DNA from: Moniliella sp. 'wahieum'
Lineage: Eukaryota > Basidiomycota > Moniliellomycetes > Moniliellales > Moniliellaceae
Assembly (NCBI GenBank): GCA_003971905.1
Contig: RSEE01000146.1
Span: 1 to 22,167 of the forward strand
Reading direction: 5' to 3'
Length of the DNA stretch: 22,167 nt
Shown: positions 9,755-20,600 of the stretch, one piece after another
How the letters are laid out: each line of letters opens with the position of its first letter
Numbering within the stretch: position 1 is the stretch's first letter
Translations under genes and position numbers: made by a program
The notes under the pieces: generated by a model
What the model saw: the letters and a program-made list of their open reading frames with translations, nothing else
The model's database searches: none
Told to the model about the DNA's origin: nothing

Positions 9755-10531
9755 GAGGCGGCTCTTTTTTGCTGATGTGTGGAGATGCTGCAACCCCATC
9801 TTTTTTTACCCACCGGACCGGTCGCTATTACCCCCTCCTTTCTCTCTAGCGTTTACGTTGGTTGCGATGTTCATCACGACTTGATCTTAATGCAGTGTGT
9901 GCGAAACAAAACGAACTCAAGTGAACAATATAGCCATACCTGTTTTTATAGCGGGTTATAGCAGGGTGTAGTACATGTGACCCATCTCTGTGGTCACGTG
10001 CAACGGGGCAACGCCAGCGCTCTGTTTGCAGTGGGAGGGTTGGGTGTGTTTTTGGGTTAAATTAGTATAGCCGCTGCTCGTTCGCTCTGGCTGTTCTGGC
10101 CACATCAGTTCCCACTTCCTCCTCGGTCGCTTGTGCGTCTGCCTCCCTCACACACCACCACTCCCGAGCCCCTGTGTGCTGGATCAGGTCCGATGCCCTC
10201 CCCTGTCTGGTTTCGGCGGACCACGCCGACGCGGAGCACAGCCACTGTGCATCAAGCAACTTGGGCACCCCCCCGGCAGTCGTATTGCCATCACCACGAC
10301 CGTCCCATGCCAGGAGGCAGAATCCCCTCTTCCTTCTGACGTTACCGACACCCAGATTGGTGATGGTACCCCCACTCGCTGTCTCCTCGTCGAGACCAAT
10401 GAACGCACCCCTCGTCTTCACGCCCCGCCCCAATTCCTAATCAATTACCACTTCTGTCGCCCTACCATTAGCGTGGACGGTTCACGCGAAAATCCACACC
10501 ATCAGACAGCCTCACCACCGACGAAGGCAAT
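9755..10531. other. Intergenic region, possible 5' part of the coiled-coil gene
   Basis: The first 300 bases are AT-richer and non-coding, with an imperfect inverted repeat at 9974-10000. From about 10080 to 10531 all three plus frames are partly open and Ser/Pro/Thr-rich. This may be a 5' UTR or a disordered N-terminal extension of the next gene broken by frame errors. I cannot choose between them. Confidence 0.4.
9974..10000. promoter_or_regulatory. Imperfect inverted repeat with a CACGTG E-box
   Basis: CATGTGACC and GGTCACGTG are inverted copies with one mismatch and a nine-base spacer. The right arm contains CACGTG, the core site of bHLH factors such as Cbf1. It lies 250 bases after the transporter stop and upstream of the coiled-coil gene. 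Confidence 0.4.
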
Positions 10532-10729
10532 ATGGCTTCCAAGTTACCATTCACCCTTCCAGGCGTGATCGAAGGGGATAGTGGCACGCATACATTAGTG
10601 GTCGAGACGGGATTGTCTAACTCCAACGCCAGCTTGTGGCCCAAGACTCTGAATCCTCTTCATCTCTCAACCTTTTACTCGTCATAACGGCCGAGATCCC
10701 CCGGAATGACAGTTGCTGGATGAGTCCCA

Positions 10730-13700
10730 ATGTCTGGACGCTCTTCGGCCTCACAAATCAACCAACGGTTTGAGTCTCAAGAGAACTGAGGGATACATCG
10801 AAGCCCTGAGGAATCAAAATAGTGATCTGAAGCGCGAGGTTTTCCACTTGCGCAGCCAACTGAGCAACGATAAAGAACAGCCGAAAGTGGTCATCCAGCT
10901 CATTGAGGCACAGAACATATTGCCAAGCTGCGCAATCAGAACGAGAAAATGAAAAAGAGTATATCATTATGTGATCGTCAGATCAAGTGCCTTAAGACCG
11001 AACGCGATAAGCCGAAGGCCCACCAGTCCCCAGAACAACAGGAGGTACGTGTTTCTCACTTCTTTCCCTGATTACTATCATATACTTTCTCAGTTATTAT
11101 ATCTCTTTAATCAACCTGTTGGTTCTCGTTTTTGTTAATAATTCTCTCTCGTTGATTCTTATTCGCAGGAATTGTTGGACCAACTCAAGAAAGAGCATGC
11201 CAAGGAGCTTTCCCAGATCAAGGCGGAGCGGGATCAACTCTCTCTCAAACTGGCTGACACGAATTGCCGCTTGGATAAGAGACAATCCTCATCAGACTTG
11301 ACACGGCAACACAACCAGGAGATTGAAGAGGCCCCCCGTGCTCAAGTTGGGGAACTGGAACGTGAACTCGCGTTGGCGTTGCAGAGTCGGGAGGAACAAG
11401 AGGCCTGTTGAACCAACAAAATAAAGAGTTGAAGGAACGCTTGCTGCCTTGGAGCTCAGAGCAACAGAACAGCATCATCTGCTGATGTTAATCTCAAGCC
11501 CGTCTTTCCCAATTGACGAAGCCTATGATCAATTGCGAACGAGCTGAACGTTGCTCACACACTCCGGATCAAGCGGAGGAACAAGTCAAGTGGGAGCATG
11601 ACGAAGTCATAAGGTTACGTCGCCAATGCGAGCAGAAGGACCAGTACAGGGATCAACTTTTGCTTTGTATCGAGGATAATCAACGCAAGGCCAACATGAC
11701 ATTGAACTGGCGCGTGCCTTTCAACTTGCGCAAGAAGAAGAGGTGAAGATGCTGGAAACAAAGTTGAGAAAATAGAGACAGAGGCGGCTCACTGGGAAAA
11801 CCAAGCCAAGCATCTGCAAGACCAGCTGGTCAACCGTGATATCGACCTTGATACGGCGAGCCGTCAAATGGGAGAGGTCGGGGCAATGCAAAACTGGAAA
11901 TCTGGATTGAAGATCGTGATGCTCGCCTCCATGCTCAAGGGGAAGAGATCGAGCGACTGCAACTTGAGTTGAGGGGGGCCCAGGCCAAGTTCAATCAGCG
12001 GAGCTATTCAACGAATCGCTCCGAGCTAGACTCGCTACTGCCCAAGAGAGAATGCGCCCTCGAAATCGCTTGGTCGAGAGCAACAACAAGATTGAGATAC
12101 ATCAAGCCGAAGCGGAAGCCCAAGCTGAAACGGCCCAGAAGACGCGTGCCGAGTTGAGTACAGTCAAAGCTGATTTGGCCACTGCGATTGAGCGTCTCGG
12201 CAGTGAGCAGCGTGCCGCTGCCCAGAAGACCCAAGAACAAGGCCGAGTTGGCACGTGAGGACGAATATCGAGTCAAAGCAGTCGAAAAAGAGCATGAGTG
12301 CAGATTGCTGGATAAAGCGCTAGAGGAGCTCAAGCACGGATGCAGCAACAGGTTCAGGACCAGCTTCAAGCCGAACTCGCAGTGCTGCAAGCACACAATG
12401 TAGAATCGTTTGCCGCCGAGAAGCACATGTTGGATCTTGAGATCGATCGCCTCCAGAGTAAAATTGCAGAGCTTGAGCGCGAGCTGGAGAAATGCACCAA
12501 GGAAGTGGAACGGAAGTCTGACTTGGTGAAGGAGAAAGACCTAGGTTGGACCCAAGCGGTACGCTTCTTTCTTCTCTCTCTTTTCTTTACTGGATGGGGA
12601 GTGGCATCTCACTGATCTATTCTCTTTAACTCTCTTTGTGCTGCAGAAGGCCAAGCTTTGTGAACTTGCAGGTAAATTGTCGGCGGAAGAGCAAGTGAGC
12701 AAAGGCTTCTCGGAACGGTTCGACGTGCAAAGCCGGGCCTTGTTGAAGGCACAAGAAGAATTGGACGGGCTCAGGCCAAACTGGAAAGTGTGGAAACAGT
12801 TCGGGCAGATGAGACGCGTAACCAACGCCGTCAGTGAACAAGTTGCCCAGCAGCTAAGGAACGTGATGCGTTGCTGATGCACATCTCCCAGCAACTGGGT
12901 CGTGTCATGGGGCCCGGGAATGGAGCCAGCATGCACACGAGGACGACGCATTTACCAACTTCCCGTCTTAAATGAGCGATCATGACTCTTCTGAAGAGTG
13001 TGAGCGAATACGTGTACAGTTCGAACAACGCATCAAGGGTATCGAGGATAATATCACAGATCGTTTTAGGTAGGGCTCCCTCCCCCCAGGTATATACTCG
13101 GTCTCACCTGCTTACATTCGATTCACTCGTTTTCTCTTTTTCGTTCTCCAGTACGGTACATCGGCAAAAGACGCAAATACTACACGGATCAACCAGCTAG
13201 ACACATCCATCGAGATGATTAAGGACAAACAGGTCTGTGGCACAACCGTATCGCAGCCAAACAGGCTGAGCTGGACGCTCTCCGCTCGGCTAACAACGAG
13301 CTGCAGATCCAAATCGGGTCAATGAAGTCGGCCCAGAGAATGGGACGAGTTTAAGCCCGAATACGACTCATCGCCCCCACTCCAGCTAGTTTGGAAAGCA
13401 TGTTGACCGTTGCAAAGCACCAGCTGGCTGAGACTGAAGACCGGATGAAGGAAGCTCAGGTCCGTCACGAGCACGAAGAAGCCAAGTGGAAAGAGGGGTA
13501 AAGGAACTGAGTCGCAAGTTGAGCAAAGCTCTTCCCGTCCTTCCTTGGAGCAGCGCACAAAGGGACGGAAAAATGGTCTGACTACAAGAAGGAGCTTAAG
13601 CACCAGATTCGTCGAACACGCGAGGAGATGGAGCGAACCAAGAAGCACTCCAAAATGTTGGACGATTTGTTGGCTGTCGAAGGTGGTGGTATACCGCCTC

Positions 13701-13735
13701 CCCGACCACCAGAGCCGGAAGAGCCTACGGCATGA
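10730..13735 (+). CDS. Long coiled-coil protein with CM1-like N-terminal segment
   Basis: About 900 residues, almost entirely heptad-like and rich in E, K, Q, R and L, for example LLDQLKKEHAKELSQIKAER (from 11172) and LEIDRLQSKIAELERELEKC (near 12435). Near the N-terminus, EGYIEALRNQNSDLKREVFH followed by LRSQL resembles centrosomin motif 1 (Cnn_1N/CM1), which in Mto1, Pcp1/Spc110 and CDK5RAP2 recruits gamma-tubulin complexes to microtubule-organising centres. The C-terminus is QIRRTREEMERTKKHSKM, then LDDLLAVEGGG and a proline-rich tail PPPRPPEPEEPTA before TGA at 13733. Three introns are recognisable and many one-base frame breaks occur. The ATG at 10730 (MSGRSSASQINQRFES) sits just before the CM1-like segment. 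An upstream frame from ATG 10532 (MASKLPFTLPGVIEGDSG) may be a further N-terminal part. A generic coiled-coil tether or myosin-like protein is the main alternative. Confidence 0.6.
11045..11168 (+). other. Coiled-coil gene intron 1
   Basis: Donor GTACGT, a T-rich body and acceptor TTCGCAG; 124 bases. It joins HQSPEQQE to ELLDQLKKEH. Confidence 0.8.
12559..12646 (+). other. Coiled-coil gene intron 2
   Basis: Donor GTACGC, branch TTTAAC near 12625 and acceptor GTGCTGCAG; 88 bases, phase 0. It joins KEKDLGWTQA to KAKLCELAGKL. Confidence 0.8.
13070..13151 (+). other. Coiled-coil gene intron 3
   Basis: Donor GTAGGG, pyrimidine-rich 3' part and acceptor GTTCTCCAG; 82 bases. It joins IEDNITDRF to a segment reading YGTSAKDANTTRINQLD, with one frame break close to the junction. 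Confidence 0.65.
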
Positions 13736-13753
13736 TCACATTTCGTTGCCCAC

Positions 13754-13790
13754 TCGGGGATACTGGACTAGTCGGGGATTACTGGACTAG
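13754..13790. repeat. Tandem duplication of an 18/19-base unit
   Basis: TCGGGGATACTGGACTAG (13754-13771) is followed directly by TCGGGGATTACTGGACTAG (13772-13790). The copies differ only by T versus TT. They lie just after the coiled-coil stop, between two convergent genes. Confidence 0.85.
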
Positions 13791-14840
13791 GGTCTGTTGG
13801 TTTCGGTTTGTATCGTGTAGGGTCGATACCTTTTGTATTAGTCTTGACTCTCGAACAGTGTAGATGGGATGGTATAGCAGACACGCGTTCAGTAGATCTA
13901 GGCAAACGCGGTGGTCAGCACAGAGAGGAAGAGCCAATGCCAGGGTGGAACGAACCTCCTCAAAGGGCCGCGTGTCGTTAAAGCAACTTTGAAAGACATC
14001 ATTCACAATTTCCTTGGCGTGGTCCTCGCCCTTGCACGCCGGATTTCCCATGATCGACAGCACAGCGCGGCGACGTGCACATTCTTGGTGCTGCTTCATC
14101 ACACCAAAGTGTAACCGACGCATTTCTCGGCCCCAACGACAGTCGCCCGACAAGGACGCCGCCCGTACTTCTGAGCAGGCATGCTGACGTAGATCGGACC
14201 AGTCCACCTTGAAGCGACAGTTGTCCCACCAGTGCACCATTTCGTGCGCCACGTGTCTTCGAGGTGTTTCTTCGTCTGAATCCGGTTGCTGCAGATCAAG
14301 ATACCGCTCTCACTGGGGGGATGCCCCTCGGGGGGGGGGAAAAGCCACCGGCAATTGTGGGTGGGCACGGACCGACGGCAATCTTGGGCATGGCGGATGG
14401 GGACACATCGGCTTCATCCAATGGTTGCAACCAATCACGGCAAGTGCTTGGTCATGAAACGATCATCGGGCTGGTTTCAGCGCAGTGCGGGGAGCGGGAC
14501 GAGTCGGGAGCACCCATGCCGTCAAGTCAGAACGGATGAGACGAAAAACACAAACACAATCGGATACAAACGAACTATTGGCCAAAAGGGACGCGCCCAC
14601 TTCTCTACCTGGATTCTTCGCTGAAACTCCTCTTCGGTTTCGACATGCTTGCTCCAGTCCTCGACCTCTTCCGGGGTGGCCATGGCCGGCGCATCACGGT
14701 GTTGGTTTCGACCACATCGGTGCGGGAGAGGATGGTGGGGAGGGAGGTGATGGGTGCTGAGATGGGCTTGGAGCGGCATGGGCGCTGTAATATACCATAC
14801 AGGCGTCCCGCCACGTGTCAAAGTTGGACGCCGAAGCCAT
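13779..14840 (-). CDS. ATP23: ATP23 mitochondrial inner-membrane metalloprotease
   Basis: ATP23 is a zinc peptidase of the intermembrane space (peptidase family M76) that matures the mitochondrial ATP synthase subunit Atp6 and helps its assembly. On the minus strand, the conserved block [18 protein letters not shown] leads into [18 protein letters not shown], with the HEMVH zinc motif at 14232-14246. This continues as [29 protein letters not shown] and [11 protein letters not shown], the family's hallmark order. The N-terminal part reads [18 protein letters not shown] from ATG 14840, then [20 protein letters not shown]. An SPMIVFM block also matches the family. A donor GTAGAG at 14608 suggests an intron before SPMIVFM, but its acceptor is unresolved. 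Frame breaks include 14251 and a run of about ten G at 14330-14339. Family members usually end a few residues after the PF-D/E-E motif. Here the frame runs on to 13779, and another frame stops near 13897, so the true stop is uncertain. Confidence 0.88.
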
Positions 14841-15250
14841 GACCGTGATGGAAGTGAAGGTGGGGCTGCCGGTCAGAACAACAAGACAATCCAATATCCA
14901 TCGGTAACGGCAAGACAGCACGGGCTATTATGTAATGGTGCCGGATGGGCCAGGGCTGTGCGCCCTGACGAGCTTCCTTCAAGCTGCACTAACACTCGCA
15001 GTCAGCAAGTTACGTATGGGCCTATGGATGGGCACGAGAGAAGGGTGGCCACACCCCCGAACAGCCAAGTCGGGACAATTTTGGGGGGAGTGCAACATAT
15101 GCATGTGCATAAGGTGCTCAGGCCTTGATTATCGCCTCACCAGGGCCATGGGCATGTGCGCCAGCCGATCATCCAACAGACAAGGGAGGCACAGGTTGTC
15201 CCATCATTCCATGAGACACCCCACCACGCATCAATAGACCACAGGACTAT
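14841..15250. other. Intergenic region between ATP23 and RPL4
   Basis: About 400 bases hold the ATP23 promoter and the 3' end of RPL4, both genes being on the minus strand. I see no convincing reading frame or RNA gene. ATG/CAT-rich words (ATATGCATGTGCAT near 15098) are the only visible pattern. Confidence 0.5.
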
Positions 15251-16364
15251 TTAAGGAGCGTGGAGGAACTCAAGGAACTTGGGGTTGAGCGCCACTTGGC
15301 CGGTTGGCAGCGGGCTTGTAGGTGCCAGCAGCCTTGGCGGCGCGATGTCAGCCTCGATCTTGCGCTGCACCTTGGCGTACGGGTTAAGACGGTCCATGAC
15401 GAACTTTTGCGCTAGCGGGTTCTTCTTCTGGGTGAAGGGGCGCTTGGTCGCCTTGGGGCCAGCCGGACGAAGCAGCCTGGATCTCCTCCGAAGCAGCAGA
15501 CGCGACACGTCCGTGTTGGTGATCTTGGCGCGGGGAAGGACGAAGCCCTTCTTCTGCGCCGAGGCAGCATCGTAGGTGCCAAAGATCGAGTCGAGCTGCT
15601 TGAAGGCAGCCTCGGTCCAGATCACAAAGCGGCCAAGGTGACCACCGGGCGCGAGCTGGAGGAGGTTAAGGCGGTGAACCGACACGAGCTCCACACCGGG
15701 CAGGTTGCGGAAAGCGCGGTAGATGCCCTTGTCCTCGTTGTACACAACGAGGGGGCCGCGGCGCTGCACGTGACGACGGTTGCGCAGCTTGCCCTGGCCA
15801 GCACGGATCTTGCGCGAGTTGGACACCTTGAGCACATCGTCGTAGGCGTTGAGCGCCTTGAGGAGGGCAACCGCCTCCTTGGTCTTCGAGTAGGACTCGA
15901 CCTCGGTGGGGACAACGAGGGGACCTCGGCAACCTGCTCAACGCGGTGGCCGCGGGCGAGAACGAGGGACGGCACGGCGGTCGCAGCCAGAGCCGAAGCA
16001 GTCGCAACACGCTTCTGGTTCTGGTTCGTCTTCACCCACCAGCGGCGCCACACCTTGGTGGGAGCAAACATGTGACCGCCACGGGCCATGTTACCGAACG
16101 CTGGCCAGCACGGTGGGTGCCCGAGCCGCCCACACGAGGGATACGGGCCAGAGCACGGCCGGTGCCCCACGACTCGGCCGAGGTCTGGTGGCCAGCCTTG
16201 GTGGAAACGGCGTAGGGTTGGCGCTTGTTCTTGGCCACCTGGGTGTAAGTAATCTGCACCACGTCGGAGCGGATCGGAGCGGTGAGAACGGCGGGCAGCG
16301 GCAGGCTTGCGCCGCTGGCACTGCCGTCAGCAGCGCGGACACTGACAGTCGCACGCGAGGCCAT
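15251..16364 (-). CDS. RPL4: 60S ribosomal protein L4 (uL4)
   Basis: RPL4 is a structural protein of the large ribosomal subunit whose internal loop lines the exit tunnel. The minus-strand frame starts [18 protein letters not shown] at 16364. It continues with [20 protein letters not shown] and [20 protein letters not shown], the conserved tunnel loop. Next come [20 protein letters not shown], the block around [16 protein letters not shown], and [20 protein letters not shown]. These are followed by [60 protein letters not shown] and [16 protein letters not shown]. It ends with FLEFLHAP and TAA at 15251. About 372 residues, the usual fungal length, and no intron is evident. Frame breaks occur near 16104 (AGQ/FGNMAR), at the GGGG of 15919-15922 (EVP/LVVP), near 15480 and in the C-terminal tail. 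Confidence 0.95.
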
Positions 16365-17643
16365 GATGTTGGAGAAGGTGCTGCTTGGTGGCGAGGCCGT
16401 CACCGACGCTGCCAGCTGCCCCCCCCGGCCACCAGCGGCCGTTCGGCGGGGCAGCGGCACCAACACAGGCGCAGTGCCTACACTGGAAAGCAACTGCGGC
16501 AGTGCTGGCGCTGCGGAAATCATTGCGCCGGGGGAACAACCCTAGTGAATATTGATGTCCCTCCGGGACCATGCTGGCTCGGTGATTACGCGCACGGTGA
16601 TGTGCCATTGGCGCTCAATCACATGTCACAACCTCCACATGGTTGGCTTCCCCGCATGGGCACCTCAGCCTGCTTCGCTAACTTTCGTTCCATAGGTGGC
16701 GTATGATTTGTAGCCTGGCACCTGTGGACGAGGTGGAGGGAAACCAGCTCGCTGCTCCCATTTCCCAGTGAATCCTCCAGTGGATGATGCAGCCAGCCGT
16801 CCCTGCTCCCAACGTCTCCTTCTGGCTCTTTTACCGTGGCTGTAACGGACGGATGCGGGGTAGATAGTGTTGTGCCTGATGTAGCTGGAGGTTCCGAAAA
16901 GCTCAAGACCCAACAAGCGTCGCATGCACTGGCTCATCTATTTCGCCTGTCAGGACCTCATTCTTATCTTTTTGGTGAGCACTGCTGCGTCAACGACGGA
17001 TCTGTGGACCGGACGCGGAGGAGCTGTGGCTAGCAAAGGCGATGTTGGTTTAAAGCCCGTGATGCATCATTTCCGTCGGCAGCACTGCGTGGACGCACCT
17101 GCGAGAAAGAGACGGTTGCGGGTGGATTGTCGCCTGGTGGAGAGGGCATGGCCTGGACATGGGGCAGGCATATATAGCGTGGTTTAGCTGAAGGGTGGCG
17201 CTGCTCTGGTGCAGCATGTGGAGCGTCCGGCAGGCACCGGGCGGGGGTAGCATGAGGCGAGTGTGGGGGAGCCGCGCAGACACTGCCGCGTGGCGCCGCT
17301 CTGCTGCGGCTGGAGCGCAGACGTGGCATGGCTGGCGTGCGGCCTGGCTGCGCCCGGTTGCCACCGGCCACGGCGCCACCCGGAGCGGAAGCGCCGGCTG
17401 CAGGCTGCTGTGACATGTGACGCGTGACGCAGCACTGCAGCCCTCCGCCCTTACACTGCCCCCGAGCGGCCTGGTGATCGGCAGGCAGGGTGCACTAGCT
17501 AGCTACCGCTGCCCATCTGCATCCAACGCAGCCCACAGGCCCTCCATCGCCCATCTCCTTCGTCTTCGTTTGCGTCTTCATCGTCGTCTTCGTCGCGGTC
17601 TTCGCCTCCGCATCCACCGTCGCCCTCGAGCGCTTCGTCTCTC
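16365..17643. other. Divergent promoter region between RPL4 and HMG-CoA reductase
   Basis: About 1.3 kb separate the two starts. The RPL4-proximal 170 bases are GC-rich and stay open in the RPL4 frame, but nothing there looks like RPL4. A TATATA lies at 17171-17176, 470 bases before the reductase ATG. A triple GTGAC heptamer lies at 17410-17430. The stretch 17195-17420 is very GC-rich with several open frames on both strands, which I attribute to composition. Confidence 0.5.
17410..17430 (+). promoter_or_regulatory. Three tandem GTGAC heptamers upstream of HMG-CoA reductase
   Basis: GTGACAT, GTGACGC and GTGACGC follow each other without gaps about 215 bases before the proposed ATG. The complement contains TCACGCGTCAC. 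Exact 7-base spacing suggests a repeated protein-binding site. It is reminiscent of, but not identical to, sterol-regulatory (SREBP/Sre1) sites. Confidence 0.35.
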
Positions 17644-20600
17644 ATGCTGTCGCCGTGGTGCGTGTGACACGTGCCCTGCTCCGGCAGGCCACCCGCACGC
17701 CCATCGAGAGCATCGTCGTCGTTGCCATCGTCGCAACACTCGCCTACTTCTCCCTCCTCTTCGCCTTGTCGCGCTCCCATTGGATCGACGCCGTGGCTGC
17801 CTCCGCCGGCCTGCCCGCCCCCTCCTTCGCGCCACCCACTGTGTGGACACACTCGGCCTCTGGCTGGTCACGTGCTGGCGCCAGCGCCTCTGCGGACGCT
17901 GCGGTGCGTCCTGTCTTCTGGGTCGACACGATCGGCACCCTGCCCCAGCAGGCTCCAGCACCCAGCCTTCTTCACTCGCCCAGTCGTTCGCTGCCCAACA
18001 TCCTTCCGTGCCTTCCCTGTCTACGCCCTATGTCCTGCCGGGTAGCCCCCCTGTGGTGGCTTGGACCCCTCGTTTGCCTCGGCCGACTCTGCTCAAGAGA
18101 CGGAGCTTCTGCAGCAGCTCGCTACCCCGTCCAACGTATCACCCCTTCGACACCTGGCGCATTGTCCCTGCAATGTCCCCTACTACATGGACACGCGCAG
18201 GGCGCGCCCTGCAGCAGCTTCGCTCATCGCCGCCGTAACAGTCCAGGCTGACTCGATTCGCTTGGGCTTACGCTTCTCGCGCTCTCTTCGCTCGCTTTGG
18301 CCACCTGATCCGAGCCGCCGATTCTGCCGATATCTTTCTCATGCTTTGTGTCTACATCTTTATGCACGCCACCTTTGTCAATCTTTTCTATCGATGCGCC
18401 GCTTTGGCTTCCACTTCTGGCTTGGTACGTTGCCCTCTTCTCTGTCTCCGCCTCGTCGGCGAGCTGACTAACGTTCGGTATTGTTCAGGTGCATCGGTTT
18501 TGATTTCGTGCACTTGTGCGTTTATTTTGCTCTCGTCTCGGCCCACTACCTTGGTGTGCACATCGACCCAGTCCCACTGAGCGAGCTCTCCCATTTTTGG
18601 TCGTGACTGTCGGGTTTGACAAACACTATAAATTGACCAAGGCTGTCTTCACTCACCCCGCTTTGCTCCATCGTCCCACCTGCACGAGGTCCCAACGTTC
18701 TTAGATGTTCTGAAGCCACCTTCGCGTTCGGTAGGAGCTAGCGAGGGAAAGCCGGCCTCAATGGGAACTCCTCCGCCGATACACCCAAGTCGAATGAGGA
18801 TGCCTTTGTTCGGGCCCTGACTGCCCGCTTGCGCGAAAATCCCGATCTCGATGGGAGCTTCCCCGTCCACTGGCTGCCCGTGACGTGTTGGTGGGTGCAT
18901 ATGACAGTGTTGGCCAAGAAATCGTCGTGACTATGCGATCGAGTTGGCCTTGCTGCTTGCGGGCTCATGCATTGCTCCTAGTGGCCTGCATGATTTTGCC
19001 AGCTCGCGGCACTGATCCTTTTTCGATGCCATTCTTCTCCACACGTTTTACACTGGCATCCTGACCGTTATTGTGAGGTACTGCGGATCCGGATCTTGCG
19101 TAAGCGCCGCCACGCTTCCCTCCCAGCCGCATCGGCCGTTAACAAGGAAGCCGCGCCACCAGCGGCGGCGTAGCAAGCGCTACGACGACCGGCTCGGTTA
19201 CCCCTACAATCAGGGTGCGATAGCGCAGCAAGCAGTCGTGTATCTTCCATCTCGATCACTCCTTCAACTATGTCTGCCCCCCTTTGGCTGGGATGTCAGC
19301 CCAGCTGCGTCACCGGCAGCATTCTCGGTCCCGTCGGGTCCGTGGGCTCTGGCACCGCCTGGTTGGCTCCAACTCTAAAAATAACCCAGTGGGCCGGCTC
19401 AAAATCTTGTTGATTGCTTCCTTCATCACGCTACACAGCCTCAACCTTGGTACCATGACAACACAGGCTTCTCGCACTCGCTACTTGCGTGCTGCCACGT
19501 CCGAAGTTGCCTCTACCTTACGTCCCCGAGCGCTTCCGTGAACGATCCGTACCAGCTACTTCGTCAGCGACACAGTTCAACTTGTCCTTAACCCCTTCCT
19601 CGCCGGCACTTGCGCCAGCGCTCGAGCGCTTTGCTCGTTCCCATCCCACTGGCGCCCGCTTGCAGATCCATGACCCGGTTTTCCTTTCGGTGATCGATTA
19701 CTCCCTCACCAACCAGGTGTCGGCGAGAAAGCTGAACTTGCCAAGACATTGCCGAGGCATATGAGCAGCAATTCCCCTCCTGACAGTGTCGATCGCCTCA
19801 TCGTCCTCGGCAACTCATTCAGTTCATCCTTCCTTCTCGACTAACAGCTCGCGCGGATCGACAGGCTTGCTTTCGCGCCACCAGTCGCTAGAGGTCTTGG
19901 GCAGCCTGATGACGGAATGGACCTCAATTGTTGGTGACCCTCTTATTTCCAAGTGGCTTCGATCGCGATGGCAGTGAGCATCTTTCTAACGCTACCTGCT
20001 CCGAGGCATTGCTCAAGGCAACGCAGCTATTGCCCGAGGTAACGCTATGGGTGCCGCTGCTTTTGCCGCTGCTCGATGCTGGGCGCTCATTTGGATGAAG
20101 CCGAGTCCCGCATCGCCAAATCGTCCCGTTCCAACTCATCCAATGCCAATCCTTCCCGCGCCTCCGCTCCCACGGTGACATTTATGCCGCCTCCCCCTGC
20201 GCTGATTGTGCCAGAGGAGAAGATCCTACACCTCCCACGGCGGGCGTGGACGCTTCGCAGATCCGTTCGTTCGAGGAAGTATTGGTGTACGACAATGGCG
20301 CCGGTGTGCTCTCTTGCGGACGAGGAAGTAGTGTTACTTGCCAGCGGGGAAAGATTCCTGCTTACGCGTTGGAGAAGGTACTTCAAGACCCGAGCGTGCT
20401 GTTCGTGTCCGCCGCGCTTGTTTCGCGTGCCAGCTTGACCAAAACGCTGGAGACGGGCAAGTTGCCATTTAAGAACTATAACTATGCGCAAGTCATGGGT
20501 GCATGCTGTGAAATGTTGTGGGCTACCTTCCTTTGCCGCTCGGCATTGCGGGTCCTCTTCACCATTGACGGCCAACTTACGCCAATCCCGATGGCCACGA

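Noticed and set aside
10062..10433. 123-codon minus-strand frame
   Set aside because: No family match, and it overlaps plus-strand frames of equal quality; left unannotated.
14329..14340. Run of about ten G as a G-quadruplex signal
   Set aside because: It lies within ATP23 coding sequence and is better explained as a miscounted homopolymer; a single G run is not a quadruplex motif.
15906..16706. 266-codon plus-strand frame over RPL4
   Set aside because: Antisense to RPL4, a highly conserved gene; low-complexity composition.
17417..18238. 273-codon Arg/Leu-rich plus frame
   Set aside because: Out of frame with the reductase N-terminal anchor; the Arg-rich text comes from CGTCTTCGTC-type repetition.
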